DNA of 8,241 nt from Opitutus sp. GAS368 (GCA_945906115.1 CAMDQP010000045.1:1-8241); one strand, 5' to 3'; positions 1-6,637 are shown, counted from the first letter of the stretch. Translations and numbers: made by a program. Notes: generated by a model from the sequence alone, not told the origin.

Positions 1-70
1 GGCGTTCCATGCCGGCCCGTCCGTAGAGACGGCCGATGCCGGCGAAGCGTTGGAGGTGGTCCGCGTCCAT
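1..70 (-). CDS. tcdA: tRNA threonylcarbamoyladenosine dehydratase, N-terminus only (partial)
   Basis: Reading the minus strand from the ATG at 70 gives MDADHLQRFAGIGRLYGRAG and three more residues before the window edge. The RF-x-G-x-x-RLYG pattern is the hallmark N-terminus of TcdA (CsdL/YgdL); I recall the E. coli protein starting with a similar RFGGTARLYG stretch. TcdA is an E1-like, ATP-dependent enzyme that cyclises t6A to ct6A at tRNA position 37. The ATP-binding glycine-rich motif and all catalytic residues lie outside the window, so the call rests on about 20 residues. There is no clear SD upstream, only a weak GGTGG close to the ATG. The gene is divergent from the hypothetical gene at 167, and the roughly 100 bp between them should hold both promoters, though I see no convincing -35/-10 pair there. 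Another ThiF/E1-like protein is the main alternative. Confidence 0.65.
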   Translation of the reverse strand, partial: MDADHLQRFAGIGRLYGRAGMER

Positions 71-166
71 GGCCACCAATCAAGGCGGTAAGCGGCTTCC
101 CTCCAAGGAACAAACGCACTTCCTCCGGGCTTGCTGGCCGGGTCGCCCCAGGCATCGTGTTGGCCG

Positions 167-670
167 ATGTCCGCCGCTGAGAACGCCCCCCCAGCTCCGA
201 TCCTGCGCACGCCCCTCGAGCCACTCTGGCTGTCGGCGGCTCGACGCGCCGTCGGGGGCCTGCTCATCGGCCTCGTGGTCGCTCTGGTGTTCGTCGTCCT
301 CGACCATCGGAAGGCTAATTCCGTTTCGCAGGTCTACATGCAGGCGCGGATTATCTTCCTGCAGTACCACGCCGAGAAGAGCGCGTGGCCGATGGACTGC
401 GACCTCGCCGCGCCTGGCATGGCGTTCGCCGGCTTCAATCTTGAGCCCATGACCAAAGCGGTCGCCAAGTGCCAGGTTCCCGGCAAGTGGGTCTTCCAGG
501 CCAAGTCCCCCACGGGCGGTCCGGCGGTCGTCTTCACGCCAGCGGAGCCCGGCCGTGCTTACGAACGTGCCTTTGGGTTCGCTGACGGCTGGGTCGATGA
601 CGGCCACGCCGACAAGGGCGATCTCCTGGTCCGCGAAGACGTCGCGTTGCTCAGGCTGTCGGCCGAGTGA
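167..670 (+). CDS. Hypothetical single-pass membrane protein, possibly pseudopilin-like
   Basis: I do not recognise this 167-residue protein. A Pro/Ala-rich N-terminus (about residues 1-26) is followed by RR and one hydrophobic segment at about 28-45 (GGLLIGLVVALVFVVL). The rest is a soluble domain of about 120 residues with two cysteines (C78, C102). The layout of short N-terminal region, one membrane helix, polar helix (VYMQARIIFLQYHAEKSAWP) and globular C-terminus resembles type II secretion or type IV pseudopilins. However, the prepilin peptidase motif (G-F-T-L-x-E) is absent, so this is only a shape comparison. I chose the ATG at 167; a TTG at 131 would add 12 residues that look non-coding. 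No SD precedes either start. Codon third positions are strongly G/C, as in the neighbours, which supports real coding. Its last 20 bp overlap the 3' end of prfA on the other strand. Confidence 0.68.
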   Translation: MSAAENAPPAPILRTPLEPLWLSAARRAVGGLLIGLVVALVFVVLDHRKANSVSQVYMQARIIFLQYHAEKSAWPMDCDLAAPGMAFAGFNLEPMTKAVAKCQVPGKWVFQAKSPTGGPAVVFTPAEPGRAYERAFGFADGWVDDGHADKGDLLVREDVALLRLSAE

Positions 671-1742
671 TCGCCGCGGCGCGCTCGCGCAGGTCAGCCT
701 CGAAGAGCGCGTCCACGAGCTGGTCAAGATTTCCTTCGAGCACCTGTTCGATTCCGTGGACCGTGAGGTCGATGCGGTGGTCGGTGATGCGATTCTGCGG
801 GAAGTTGTAGGTGCGAATCCGTTCGGAGCGGTCGCCGGAACCCACCTGCGTCTTACGGGCGTCGGCGCGGGCTTCGCGTTCTTTGGCGCGCGTCAGGTCG
901 AGGAGGCGGGAGCGCAGGACGCGGAGGGCCTTGACGCGATTGCGCAGCTGGGAGCGTTCATCGGCGCAATAGACCATCAACCCCGTCGGCTTGTGGATGA
1001 TCTGCACTGCGGACTCCGTCTTGTTGACGTGCTGGCCGCCCGCACCGCTCGCGCGGGCGACGGACATGTCGAGGTCTTCGGGCTTCAGGACGACTTCGGC
1101 TTCTTCGGCTTCAGGGAGGACCGCGACCGTGGCGGCGGAAGTGTGGACGCGGCCGGAGGCCTCGGTGGCGGGTACGCGCTGGACGCGGTGGACGCCCGCC
1201 TCGTGGCGCAGGAGGGCGGTAGCGCCTTCGCCTTCGATGAGCAGGACCGCGTCGCGGACGCCGCCCAGATCGGAGTGGGAGAGGGACATCAGTTCGCACT
1301 TCCAGCCCTTCTTCTCGGCGAAGCGGGTATAGGCGCGGAGCAGCTCGGCGGCGAAGAGGGAGGCTTCTTCCCCGCCCGTACCGGCTCGGATTTCTACAAG
1401 AGCATTACGAGAATCATCCGGATTCACCGGGATGATGGACCGAATCAGCTGTTCGCGGGCCACCTCGACGGCCGGCTCCAGCCGGGCGATTTCCTCGGCG
1501 GCCATGGCGCGGATCTCCGCGTCGGCCTCGCCGGCCAGGGCGCGGGACTCGGCCAGCTCCTTTTCCAGGGCCACCAGGGCGTCGTCGGCCTTGACGGCCT
1601 TGGACGTGAACCGGAGCTCGGCCCCGAGGGCGGCGGCCCGGCGGTTATCGGCGAAGGTGGCGGGGTCGGCCAGCAGGGCTTCGAGCTCGGCCAGGCGGCG
1701 GCGGAAGCCGGTCAGGTCGGGGCGGAGGGGGCTGGCAGACAT
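651..1742 (-). CDS. prfA: Peptide chain release factor 1
   Basis: This 363-residue class I release factor reads UAA and UAG in the ribosomal A site and triggers peptidyl-tRNA hydrolysis. Visible landmarks are an N-terminal coiled region (about 1-100), the RAGTGGEEA segment (119-127), the codon-recognition tripeptide PAT (191-193) inside HRVQRVPATEASGRVHTSA, and the catalytic GGQ (235-237) in ASGAGGQHVNKTESA. PAT rather than SPF identifies RF1 rather than RF2. DERSQLRNRVKAL and the C-terminal TYNFPQNRITDHRI block are also typical of the family. I chose the ATG at 1742 (MSASPLRPDL) because it gives the usual length of about 360; an ATG at 1820 would add 26 residues with no family match. No SD is visible (CCCCCTTCCTG before ATG). 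The methyltransferase gene prmC, often next to prfA, is not here: the downstream neighbour is convergent and overlaps by 20 bp. The gene is complete, with all key residues present. Confidence 0.97.
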   Translation of the reverse strand: MSASPLRPDLTGFRRRLAELEALLADPATFADNRRAAALGAELRFTSKAVKADDALVALEKELAESRALAGEADAEIRAMAAEEIARLEPAVEVAREQLIRSIIPVNPDDSRNALVEIRAGTGGEEASLFAAELLRAYTRFAEKKGWKCELMSLSHSDLGGVRDAVLLIEGEGATALLRHEAGVHRVQRVPATEASGRVHTSAATVAVLPEAEEAEVVLKPEDLDMSVARASGAGGQHVNKTESAVQIIHKPTGLMVYCADERSQLRNRVKALRVLRSRLLDLTRAKEREARADARKTQVGSGDRSERIRTYNFPQNRITDHRIDLTVHGIEQVLEGNLDQLVDALFEADLRERAAAITRPTA

Positions 1743-1764
1743 CAGGAAGGGGGTTAATCGGGCT

Positions 1765-1792
1765 TGGACAGGAGACGTCCGTTCGTTATTCA
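1765..1792 (+). promoter_or_regulatory. Weak candidate promoter for the HAD-ftsK unit
   Basis: TGGACA (1765-1770, five of six matches to TTGACA) is followed after 16 bp by TATTCA (1787-1792, three of six matches to TATAAT). It lies in the 107-bp gap between divergent prfA and the HAD gene, about 58 bp before the HAD ATG. The -10 match is poor, so this is the best available pair rather than a convincing promoter. I found no comparable pair for prfA on the other strand. Confidence 0.22.
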
Positions 1793-1849
1793 ATGGAGTG
1801 CGGCAGGCCCCCCTCCGCAAGCCCGACCTTCATCCCTTTTCCGACCCAT

Positions 1850-2878
1850 ATGCAGCCCAAGGAACCCGCGCTCCGCGGCACCCACGTCCTCACTTGTGTG
1901 TGGGACTTCGACAAGACCCTCTGTCCGGGCTATATGCAGACCCCGCTCTTCAAGGCCTTTGGGGTCGACGAGGAGCAGTTCTGGAAGGAAACGAACCAGC
2001 TTCCGGCGCTTTATGCCCGCAAAGGCATCCGCACACCCAAGGACTCCGTCTACCTCAACCACCTGCTCAGCTACGTGAAGTCTGGCCTCATGAAGGGCCT
2101 CACCAACGCCCGCCTCCGGGAGCTTGGGGCTGACATTGAGCTCTGCCCGGGGCTCCCGCAGTTCTTCCCCGCGCTCAAGGAGCATGTCCGTGAGCTCGGC
2201 CGAAAGCATAACGTCGAGGTCGTCCTCGAGCATTACGTGATTAGCACCGGCCTCGCCGAGATGATCCGCGGCACCTCGCTGGCTGAGCATTGCGACGGCA
2301 TCTACGGCTGCGAGTTCCTCGAGCACCCGCTCCCGCCGCACTTCACCAAGCAGGATGAACTTTCGCTGGACCTGCCGACCGAGATCACCCAGGTCGCCGC
2401 GATGGTCGATAACACCATCAAGACCCGCTTCCTTTTCGAAATCAACAAGGGCTCGAACAAGAACGCCGACATCGACGTCAACGCTGTCGTCCAGACCGAG
2501 GATCGCCGCGTGCCGTTTGAGAACATGATCTACGTCGCCGACGGCCCCAGTGACGTCCCCGTCTTCTCGCTCCTGCGTAAGAACGGTGGCAAGGCTTTCG
2601 CGGTCTACGTGCCGGAGAGCGAGGCCGAGTTCGCCCAGAACGACTCGCTCCTCCAGGCTGGCCGCGTGCATGGCTATGGCCCGTGCGACTATTCCGCCGC
2701 CGCCTTCACGCCCAAGTGGATCCGCCACGCCCTCGCGGGTATGGTCGAACGCCTCGCGCAAGAACGCACGCGCGCCCTCGCGGCCCGCGTGACGCGTCCG
2801 CCTCGCCATCTGCACACCGAGCCGGCGCCTCCCAGCGCCCCGGACGCCGCCTCGCAGGGAACTCTCTTCGGCGAATAA
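1850..2878 (+). CDS. HAD-superfamily hydrolase, PSP-like (probable phosphatase)
   Basis: This 342-residue protein carries the HAD catalytic motifs in order. Motif I is DFDKT at 19-23, with nucleophile D19 and general acid/base D21. Motif II is S132 in VISTG. Motif IV is DGPSD at 231-235, with D231 and D235 as expected Mg2+ ligands. The motif III lysine is probably one of K191 or K200. The DFDKT / ISTG / YVADGPSDVP pattern is closest to the phosphoserine-phosphatase-like HAD branch, and the long stretch between motifs I and II would be the cap domain. The substrate cannot be read from sequence. The C-terminal tail from about residue 310 is Arg/Pro/Ala-rich and looks disordered. I chose the ATG at 1850; an upstream ATG at 1793 would add 19 residues without family character. 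No SD is visible. The stop codon is only 2 bp before ftsK, so the two genes are almost certainly co-transcribed. No signal peptide or membrane segment is seen, so it is presumably cytoplasmic. Confidence 0.9.
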   Translation: MQPKEPALRGTHVLTCVWDFDKTLCPGYMQTPLFKAFGVDEEQFWKETNQLPALYARKGIRTPKDSVYLNHLLSYVKSGLMKGLTNARLRELGADIELCPGLPQFFPALKEHVRELGRKHNVEVVLEHYVISTGLAEMIRGTSLAEHCDGIYGCEFLEHPLPPHFTKQDELSLDLPTEITQVAAMVDNTIKTRFLFEINKGSNKNADIDVNAVVQTEDRRVPFENMIYVADGPSDVPVFSLLRKNGGKAFAVYVPESEAEFAQNDSLLQAGRVHGYGPCDYSAAAFTPKWIRHALAGMVERLAQERTRALAARVTRPPRHLHTEPAPPSAPDAASQGTLFGE

Positions 2879-2880
2879 TC

Positions 2881-5481
2881 ATGCCTGCCCCCGCCCGCAA
2901 ACGCTCCACCACACTCGCCCGTCCGGCCAGCGAGAGCAAACCCATCGTCGCTGTCGTGCTCGCCCTCATTGGTGCGTTCCTGCTTGTCGCGATGCTGTTC
3001 CACGCTCCGTCGGATCAGAACCTCATTCCTGAATGGCTGGAGAAGACGTTCAGTCTGCCGGCCGAATCGAACGCGACGACGGAGCATAATCCGTGCGGCG
3101 CCTTTGGCGCCACTGTCGCGGTCATCCTGTTCAGCCTTTTTGGTTACGCCGGATTCTTCGTACCGTTCTTCCTCTTCGCGGCGGCCTGGTTCGCGCTTAA
3201 CCAGCGCGCCCATACGCTCTGGCCAGTCAAGGTCACCCTGATGGTGCTCTGCGTCGTCCTCTTCGCCCCGATCCTTACCCTCTGGCTCGGCACCGCGAAG
3301 GATGTCTCCGTCGCCTTCGATCCGCGCGGACCGGGTGGCGTGCTCGGTAGTATGCTCTTCTCTGCGGTCTTCCATCCGGTGCTCGGTGACTACGGGACAT
3401 GGATTCTCGTGTTCCCTTATGGCTTCTGTCTCCTCGGCGCGCTCGCCGACGACCCGAAAGCCACGCTGGCTTCCTGGATTGCCGAGATGCGCGACGGCTT
3501 CGGCGCCTGGAATGCCGAACGCAAGGCCGCCGCCGTGACCATCGCGGAAGAGCAGCGCCGCCGCGCCACCATCGCCGCCGAGCTCCGACGTAAGCAGCAG
3601 GACGTCATCGGTACCGCCATCGCGGTGCCCCAGCCCAAGGAGGCCTCGAAGACGGCCACGAAGGTCGCCCCAGTCACCGTCGACATCCCGCATGACGACC
3701 CGGTGGCAACAGGCCCTGATCTCGTCGAGCCCGACACGGTGACCATTTCCCCTGACCCTGCGAATAAGGACAAGAAGCCAGACAAGCCCAAGGCGGTCTC
3801 GGAAGAAGAGGACGACGGCGAAGAAGTCGAAGCCAAGCCCACCCGCAAGCAGCCCGAGCCGCTGGGCCCCAATGCAGGCAAGGTGCTCGTCGTCCAGCCC
3901 GACAAGATTGAGAAGGCCCGCGCCAGCCAAGTTATCAAGAAGCGCGGCGACTACGTCTTCCCCGAGATCAAGATGCTCAACGAGCCGTCCGCCAACTCCC
4001 GGGCCGAGCCGGAGGACTTCCGCAAACGCGCCGCCGATCTCATCGAGACGCTCAAGCAGTTTAAGGTCGACTGCGTGCCCGTCGACCCCGTCAACGGCGT
4101 CGACGTTGGCATCCAGCAGGGTCCGTCGATCACGCGCTATGAGATCAAGCCCGCGCCTGGCGTGCGCGTGGAGAAGATCGCTAATCTCTCGAATAATATC
4201 GCGATGAACCTCGAGGCCGAGGCCGTACGCATCCTCGCGCCAGTGCCAGGCAGGGGTACCGTCGGCATCGAGATCCCCAACAAGAACCGCAAGGACGTGC
4301 TCCTGCGCGAGATCATCGAGTCCAAGGCCTGGGCGGACGCCGCCATGGAGCTGCCTGTCGTGCTGGGCGTGGACAGCGTCACCAACAAGCCCGTCATCCA
4401 GGATCTGGCCAAGATGCCGCACGCGCTCATCGCCGGTGCCACCGGCCAAGGCAAGTCCGTGTGCATCAACGCCATCATCGTCTCGCTCCTCTACCGCTGC
4501 ACCCCCCAGGACCTGCGCTTCATCATGGTCGACCCCAAGGTCGTTGAGTTGCAGATTTACAACAACCTGCCTCACCTGCTGATCCCGGTCGAGACCGACG
4601 CCAAGCGCGTGCCGGCGGCGCTCAAGTGGATCATCGCGGAGATGTCGCAGCGCTACAAAATTTTCGCCAAAAGCGGCGTGAAGAATATCACCGGCTTCAA
4701 CGCCAAATTCGCCAAGGAGGCGGGTCTTCCTAAGCAGGAGGAGTTAGCGCTCAGCCCCGACGAGTTGGCCGCCGCGGTCGCGGCGGCGGAAGAAGTGGTC
4801 GACGACGGCGTGCGCGTCCAGAACGAGAAGCTGCCCTACATCGTCTGCATCATCGACGAGATGGCGGATCTTATGATGGTCGCGGCGAAGGACGTCGAGA
4901 CGTCGGTCGCCCGTATCGCCCAGTTGGCTCGTGCCGCGGGTATTCACCTCGTGCTCGCCACGCAGCGTCCGTCGACGGATGTCATCACGGGCCTCATCAA
5001 GGCCAACCTGCCTACGCGCATCGGCTTCAAGGTCGCCTCACAGATCGACTCGCGCACCATTTTGGACCGTGGTGGTGCCGAGACCCTCGTCGGCCGTGGC
5101 GATATGCTCTTCGTGCCTCCGGGCAGCGCCACGCTCAACCGCGTGCAGGGTGCGTTCGTCGGCGAGCAGGAAGTCGCCGCAATTGTCGCGTTCCTGGCGG
5201 AGAAGAACGGCAAGCCTGAGTTCGCCCAAGATGTCATCAAGGCTATCGAGGAGGGTGCCTCCGACGGCACGGGTGGCGAAGAGGGGGAGGAAGGCGAAGA
5301 CCCACTGGTCGCCCAGAGCTGGGCCATCATCAAGGAGACGCGCCGCGCTTCGGTCTCGATGCTACAGCGCCGCCTCAAGCTCGGCTACAACCGCGCCGCT
5401 CGCATTATGGATGTCCTTCACGATAAGGGTTACGTCGGTCCGGAGAATGGTTCCAGCCCGCGCGAAATTCTGGTCGAGTGA
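2881..5481 (+). CDS. ftsK: DNA translocase FtsK/SpoIIIE family
   Basis: This 866-residue septal DNA pump clears chromosome ends from the division site and, in well-studied species, activates XerCD recombination at dif. The N-terminal membrane domain has hydrophobic segments at about 21-42, 76-107 (long, possibly a hairpin), 116-137 and 172-190. A charged, Pro/Lys/Glu-rich linker of about 150 residues follows (about 200-350), much shorter than in E. coli FtsK. The motor begins at about 355: Walker A is GATGQGKS (519-526), Walker B is IIDEMADL (657-664), and the LVLATQRPSTDVITGLIKAN signature sits at 690-709. An acidic Glu/Gly-rich spacer (about 790-807) leads to the C-terminal winged-helix gamma domain (about 808-860, RRASVSMLQRRLKLGYNRAA), which binds orienting DNA sequences. 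I chose the ATG at 2881, 2 bp after the HAD stop; a longer reading through the HAD gene gives unrelated residues. There is no SD, so translational coupling is likely. The gene is intact, with no clear terminator after it. Confidence 0.97.
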   Translation: MPAPARKRSTTLARPASESKPIVAVVLALIGAFLLVAMLFHAPSDQNLIPEWLEKTFSLPAESNATTEHNPCGAFGATVAVILFSLFGYAGFFVPFFLFAAAWFALNQRAHTLWPVKVTLMVLCVVLFAPILTLWLGTAKDVSVAFDPRGPGGVLGSMLFSAVFHPVLGDYGTWILVFPYGFCLLGALADDPKATLASWIAEMRDGFGAWNAERKAAAVTIAEEQRRRATIAAELRRKQQDVIGTAIAVPQPKEASKTATKVAPVTVDIPHDDPVATGPDLVEPDTVTISPDPANKDKKPDKPKAVSEEEDDGEEVEAKPTRKQPEPLGPNAGKVLVVQPDKIEKARASQVIKKRGDYVFPEIKMLNEPSANSRAEPEDFRKRAADLIETLKQFKVDCVPVDPVNGVDVGIQQGPSITRYEIKPAPGVRVEKIANLSNNIAMNLEAEAVRILAPVPGRGTVGIEIPNKNRKDVLLREIIESKAWADAAMELPVVLGVDSVTNKPVIQDLAKMPHALIAGATGQGKSVCINAIIVSLLYRCTPQDLRFIMVDPKVVELQIYNNLPHLLIPVETDAKRVPAALKWIIAEMSQRYKIFAKSGVKNITGFNAKFAKEAGLPKQEELALSPDELAAAVAAAEEVVDDGVRVQNEKLPYIVCIIDEMADLMMVAAKDVETSVARIAQLARAAGIHLVLATQRPSTDVITGLIKANLPTRIGFKVASQIDSRTILDRGGAETLVGRGDMLFVPPGSATLNRVQGAFVGEQEVAAIVAFLAEKNGKPEFAQDVIKAIEEGASDGTGGEEGEEGEDPLVAQSWAIIKETRRASVSMLQRRLKLGYNRAARIMDVLHDKGYVGPENGSSPREILVE

Positions 5482-5560
5482 ACGGGAATCGAGGGCCGGT
5501 TGGCCAGATCTGAAGAGAGTATAGAGTATCGGGGGAGCGCTTATTTTAGGCAGTGGTAGC

Positions 5561-5625
5561 CCCGCACCCGCACCTGTACCTGAGCACCCGAACCTGGGAC
5601 CCGACTGCCGAGACCCGAGACCTGA
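5561..5625. repeat. Degenerate ACCCG/ACCTG short tandem array
   Basis: Eight copies of the pentamer ACC(C/T)G start at 5566, 5572, 5578, 5586, 5592, 5599, 5613 and 5620. Intervals are 6, 6, 8, 6, 7, 14 and 7, roughly a 6-8 bp period with one decayed unit near 5606. Both ACCCG and ACCTG occur four times each. The array is not in any supported gene. It looks like a worn simple-sequence expansion; no function can be assigned. Confidence 0.5.
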
Positions 5626-5686
5626 AAGTTTATGCCCCAGCCAATCATCCGGTTTCCGGTTCCCCTTTGAGTCCATCAGCTCTCTT

Positions 5687-5805
5687 GAGGTAGGGACGTG
5701 ATCACTATCGCGTCCTAATGTGTGTCGCCTTGCGGCGGCTTAGGACAGCACGTGGTGCTGTCCCTACCTCGATACACGCTTGAGCGAGGGCGCACGTCCC
5801 TACCT
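5687..5805. repeat. Composite palindromic element, REP/MITE-like
   Basis: The outer arms AGGTAGGGACGTG (5688-5700) and CACGTCCCTACCT (5793-5805) are a perfect 13-bp inverted repeat. The left arm also pairs with a second inverted copy, GTCCCTACCTC (5760-5770 with 5687-5697, 11 bp). Inside are GTCCTAA/TTAGGAC (5712-5718 with 5740-5746), which encloses a small CGCC-TTGC-GGCG hairpin. There is also a perfect 9-bp hairpin, GGACAGCAC (5743-5751) with GTGCTGTCC (5755-5763), three-base loop. The 8-bp palindrome GTGATCAC spans 5698-5705. Three copies of the GTAGGGAC core in about 120 bp, with mutually exclusive pairings, is typical of REP/BIME or miniature inverted-repeat elements. No transposase or RAYT is in the window, and I cannot see flanking target-site duplications. 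Confidence 0.58.
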
Positions 5806-5814
5806 GGCGCCAGC

Positions 5815-6039
5815 TTACTTCTTCTTCTCTTTCTTCTTTTTTTCAGTCACGACTGGCTTCTTCTTTTCGGGTGTCGGGAGGGAAGGTTCAGGCACGGGCT
5901 GGGTCGGATCGACCGTCGGGGCCGGGGCGGCCGGATCGAAGAAGGGTTTCGGCTCAGGCGTCGCCGGGGCTTCCTTGGCGGGTTCGGCGGCCACGGCGAG
6001 GCTGGCGGCGAGCAGGAGGGCGAGGAAGGAGGACTGCAT
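5815..6039 (-). CDS. Small exported Pro/Lys-rich protein, hypothetical
   Basis: This predicted protein of 74 residues matches no family I know. Residues 1-18 (MQSSFLALLLAASLAVAA) look like a Sec signal peptide with an A-x-A-type cleavage site before E19, although its n-region lacks a positive charge. The mature part is Pro-rich (PEPKPFFDPAAPAPTVDP) and ends in a lysine block, EKKKKEKKK, with no cysteine. I chose the ATG at 6039 because it starts exactly at the signal peptide and sits just after a promoter-like pair; a longer reading from 6099 would include that promoter. No SD is present. Its signal peptide closely resembles that of the gene at 6142-6630, upstream on the same strand, but an intrinsic terminator separates them, so each probably has its own transcript. 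The lysine codons include an A7 run (minus-strand A AAA AAG in frame). The clear signal peptide and promoter argue against a chance frame. Confidence 0.6.
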   Translation of the reverse strand: MQSSFLALLLAASLAVAAEPAKEAPATPEPKPFFDPAAPAPTVDPTQPVPEPSLPTPEKKKPVVTEKKKKEKKK

Positions 6040-6049
6040 GGGGATAAGG

Positions 6050-6080
6050 ATGATACAGCGGAAGCCCGGGGAAGTTTCAA
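6050..6080 (-). promoter_or_regulatory. Promoter of the 74-residue exported protein gene
   Basis: On the minus strand, TTGAAA (6080-6075) and TATCAT (6055-6050) are separated by 19 bp. The -10 matches TATAAT at five of six positions and the -35 matches TTGACA at four or five, depending on alignment. Only 10 bp separate the -10 from the ATG at 6039, giving a predicted leader of about 3-6 nt. The whole 31-bp block is 22/31 identical to the block before the sister gene. The 19-bp spacer is long for a sigma70-type promoter, so an alternative sigma factor is possible. Confidence 0.5.
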
Positions 6081-6098
6081 AGCCTTCGCGGCTAGGCA

Positions 6099-6123
6099 TA
6101 AAAAAGCCCCGTCATCCGGGGCT
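6099..6123 (-). terminator. Intrinsic terminator of the 162-residue exported protein gene
   Basis: On the minus strand, AGCCCC (6123-6118), a seven-base loop GGATGAC and GGGGCT (6110-6105) form a 6-bp G/C-rich stem followed by a run of T (6105-6100). It lies 18 bp after the stop codon at 6142 and 19 bp before the -35 of the next minus-strand gene. This is the clearest terminator in the window. Confidence 0.87.
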
Positions 6124-6141
6124 GTGCGGAGGACAGTGCGC

Positions 6142-6630
6142 TTACTGCGCCGGGGTTTCCTGGGCGGCCTTCTTGGCCGTCGGCTTCGCGGCAGGCTTCG
6201 GCGCTTCGGCGTCGGGCTTCTTCGCTTCCGGCTTCTCGGTCTTCTCGGCATCGGATTCCTTCTTGGCCTTCTTCAGTTCCTTGGCGGCGGTGGCGCCAGC
6301 GACGACCGCAGCTTCGGCGAGCTTGGCGTTGGAAGGGGAGGCGGCCTTATCGGTGCCGATGGCGGCGAGCTTAGCGGCTTCGGCCAGGGCGACCTTGGCG
6401 GCTTCCATCGCGATCTGCGTGGCGGCATCGACGGAGTCGGCGACGAGCGAGACCGGTTCTTCGAGCGCGGCTGCGGCCGGGACTTCCTTCTTGGTCTTCT
6501 TCTTGTCGGTCGTGGCCTTCGGTTTATCGACCACGACGGTACCGGTGCTGGAAGTCGGGGGCTTTTCTTTCGTGGTGGCGGCCGAAGCGAGCGCGGCGGC
6601 GGCGAGCAGGGCGAGGAGACTGGTCTTCAT
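6142..6630 (-). CDS. Exported Ala/Lys-rich protein, histone-H1-tail-like, hypothetical
   Basis: This is a 162-residue protein of no family I recognise. Residues 1-18 (MKTSLLALLAAAALASAA) form a clear Sec signal peptide. A Lys/Thr-rich stretch follows (19-50, with KPKATTDKKKTKKE). Next is a long alanine-rich, probably helical centre (about 55-118, with EAAKVALAEAAKLAA). The Lys/Pro/Ala/Glu C-terminus (119-162, with KPAAKPTAKKAA) looks like a histone H1 or TolA-type linker. There are no cysteines or catalytic motifs, so a structural, surface or periplasmic role is a guess. I chose the ATG at 6630, directly at the signal peptide; longer frames upstream run through the promoter. No SD is present. 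A terminator follows the stop by 18 bp, suggesting a single-gene transcript. The gene at 5815-6039 has a near-copy of its signal peptide and promoter but a different mature part. Low-complexity composition makes homology searches unreliable here. Confidence 0.7.
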   Translation of the reverse strand: MKTSLLALLAAAALASAATTKEKPPTSSTGTVVVDKPKATTDKKKTKKEVPAAAALEEPVSLVADSVDAATQIAMEAAKVALAEAAKLAAIGTDKAASPSNAKLAEAAVVAGATAAKELKKAKKESDAEKTEKPEAKKPDAEAPKPAAKPTAKKAAQETPAQ

Positions 6631-6637
6631 GTTATGG

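Larger units (their letters stand above)
5482..5814. other. Gene-free region of 333 bp between ftsK and a convergent small gene
   Basis: No coding sequence here is supported; the open frames have no start context and unlike codon use. From left to right it holds a short weak hairpin just after the ftsK stop (GGCC 5494-5497 with 5502-5505, no T-run), the ACC(C/T)G word array (5566-5624), an unremarkable stretch to about 5686, and the palindromic REP-like element (5687-5805). It ends with a 10-bp perfect palindrome, CTGGCGCCAG, at 5804-5813, immediately before the minus-strand stop codon of the next gene. Transcription enters from both sides (ftsK plus, small gene minus), so the palindromes could act as two-way transcription barriers. 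Confidence 0.7.

Noticed and set aside
555..1757. Long plus-strand frame opposite prfA
   Set aside because: It is antisense to a complete RF1 with PAT and GGQ; the predicted residues are a low-complexity mirror of those codons.
1790..2815. Minus-strand frame opposite the HAD gene
   Set aside because: The plus-strand HAD motifs I, II and IV are intact and in order, so the antisense frame is a composition artefact.
2689..4575. Long open minus-strand frame opposite the HAD gene's end and ftsK
   Set aside because: It is a shadow of a GC-rich coding strand: rich in Arg/Asp/Gly/Leu with no domain, while the plus strand encodes a complete FtsK with all motifs.
5494..5505. Small hairpin after the ftsK stop as a possible terminator
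   Set aside because: The stem is only 4 bp and no T-run follows.
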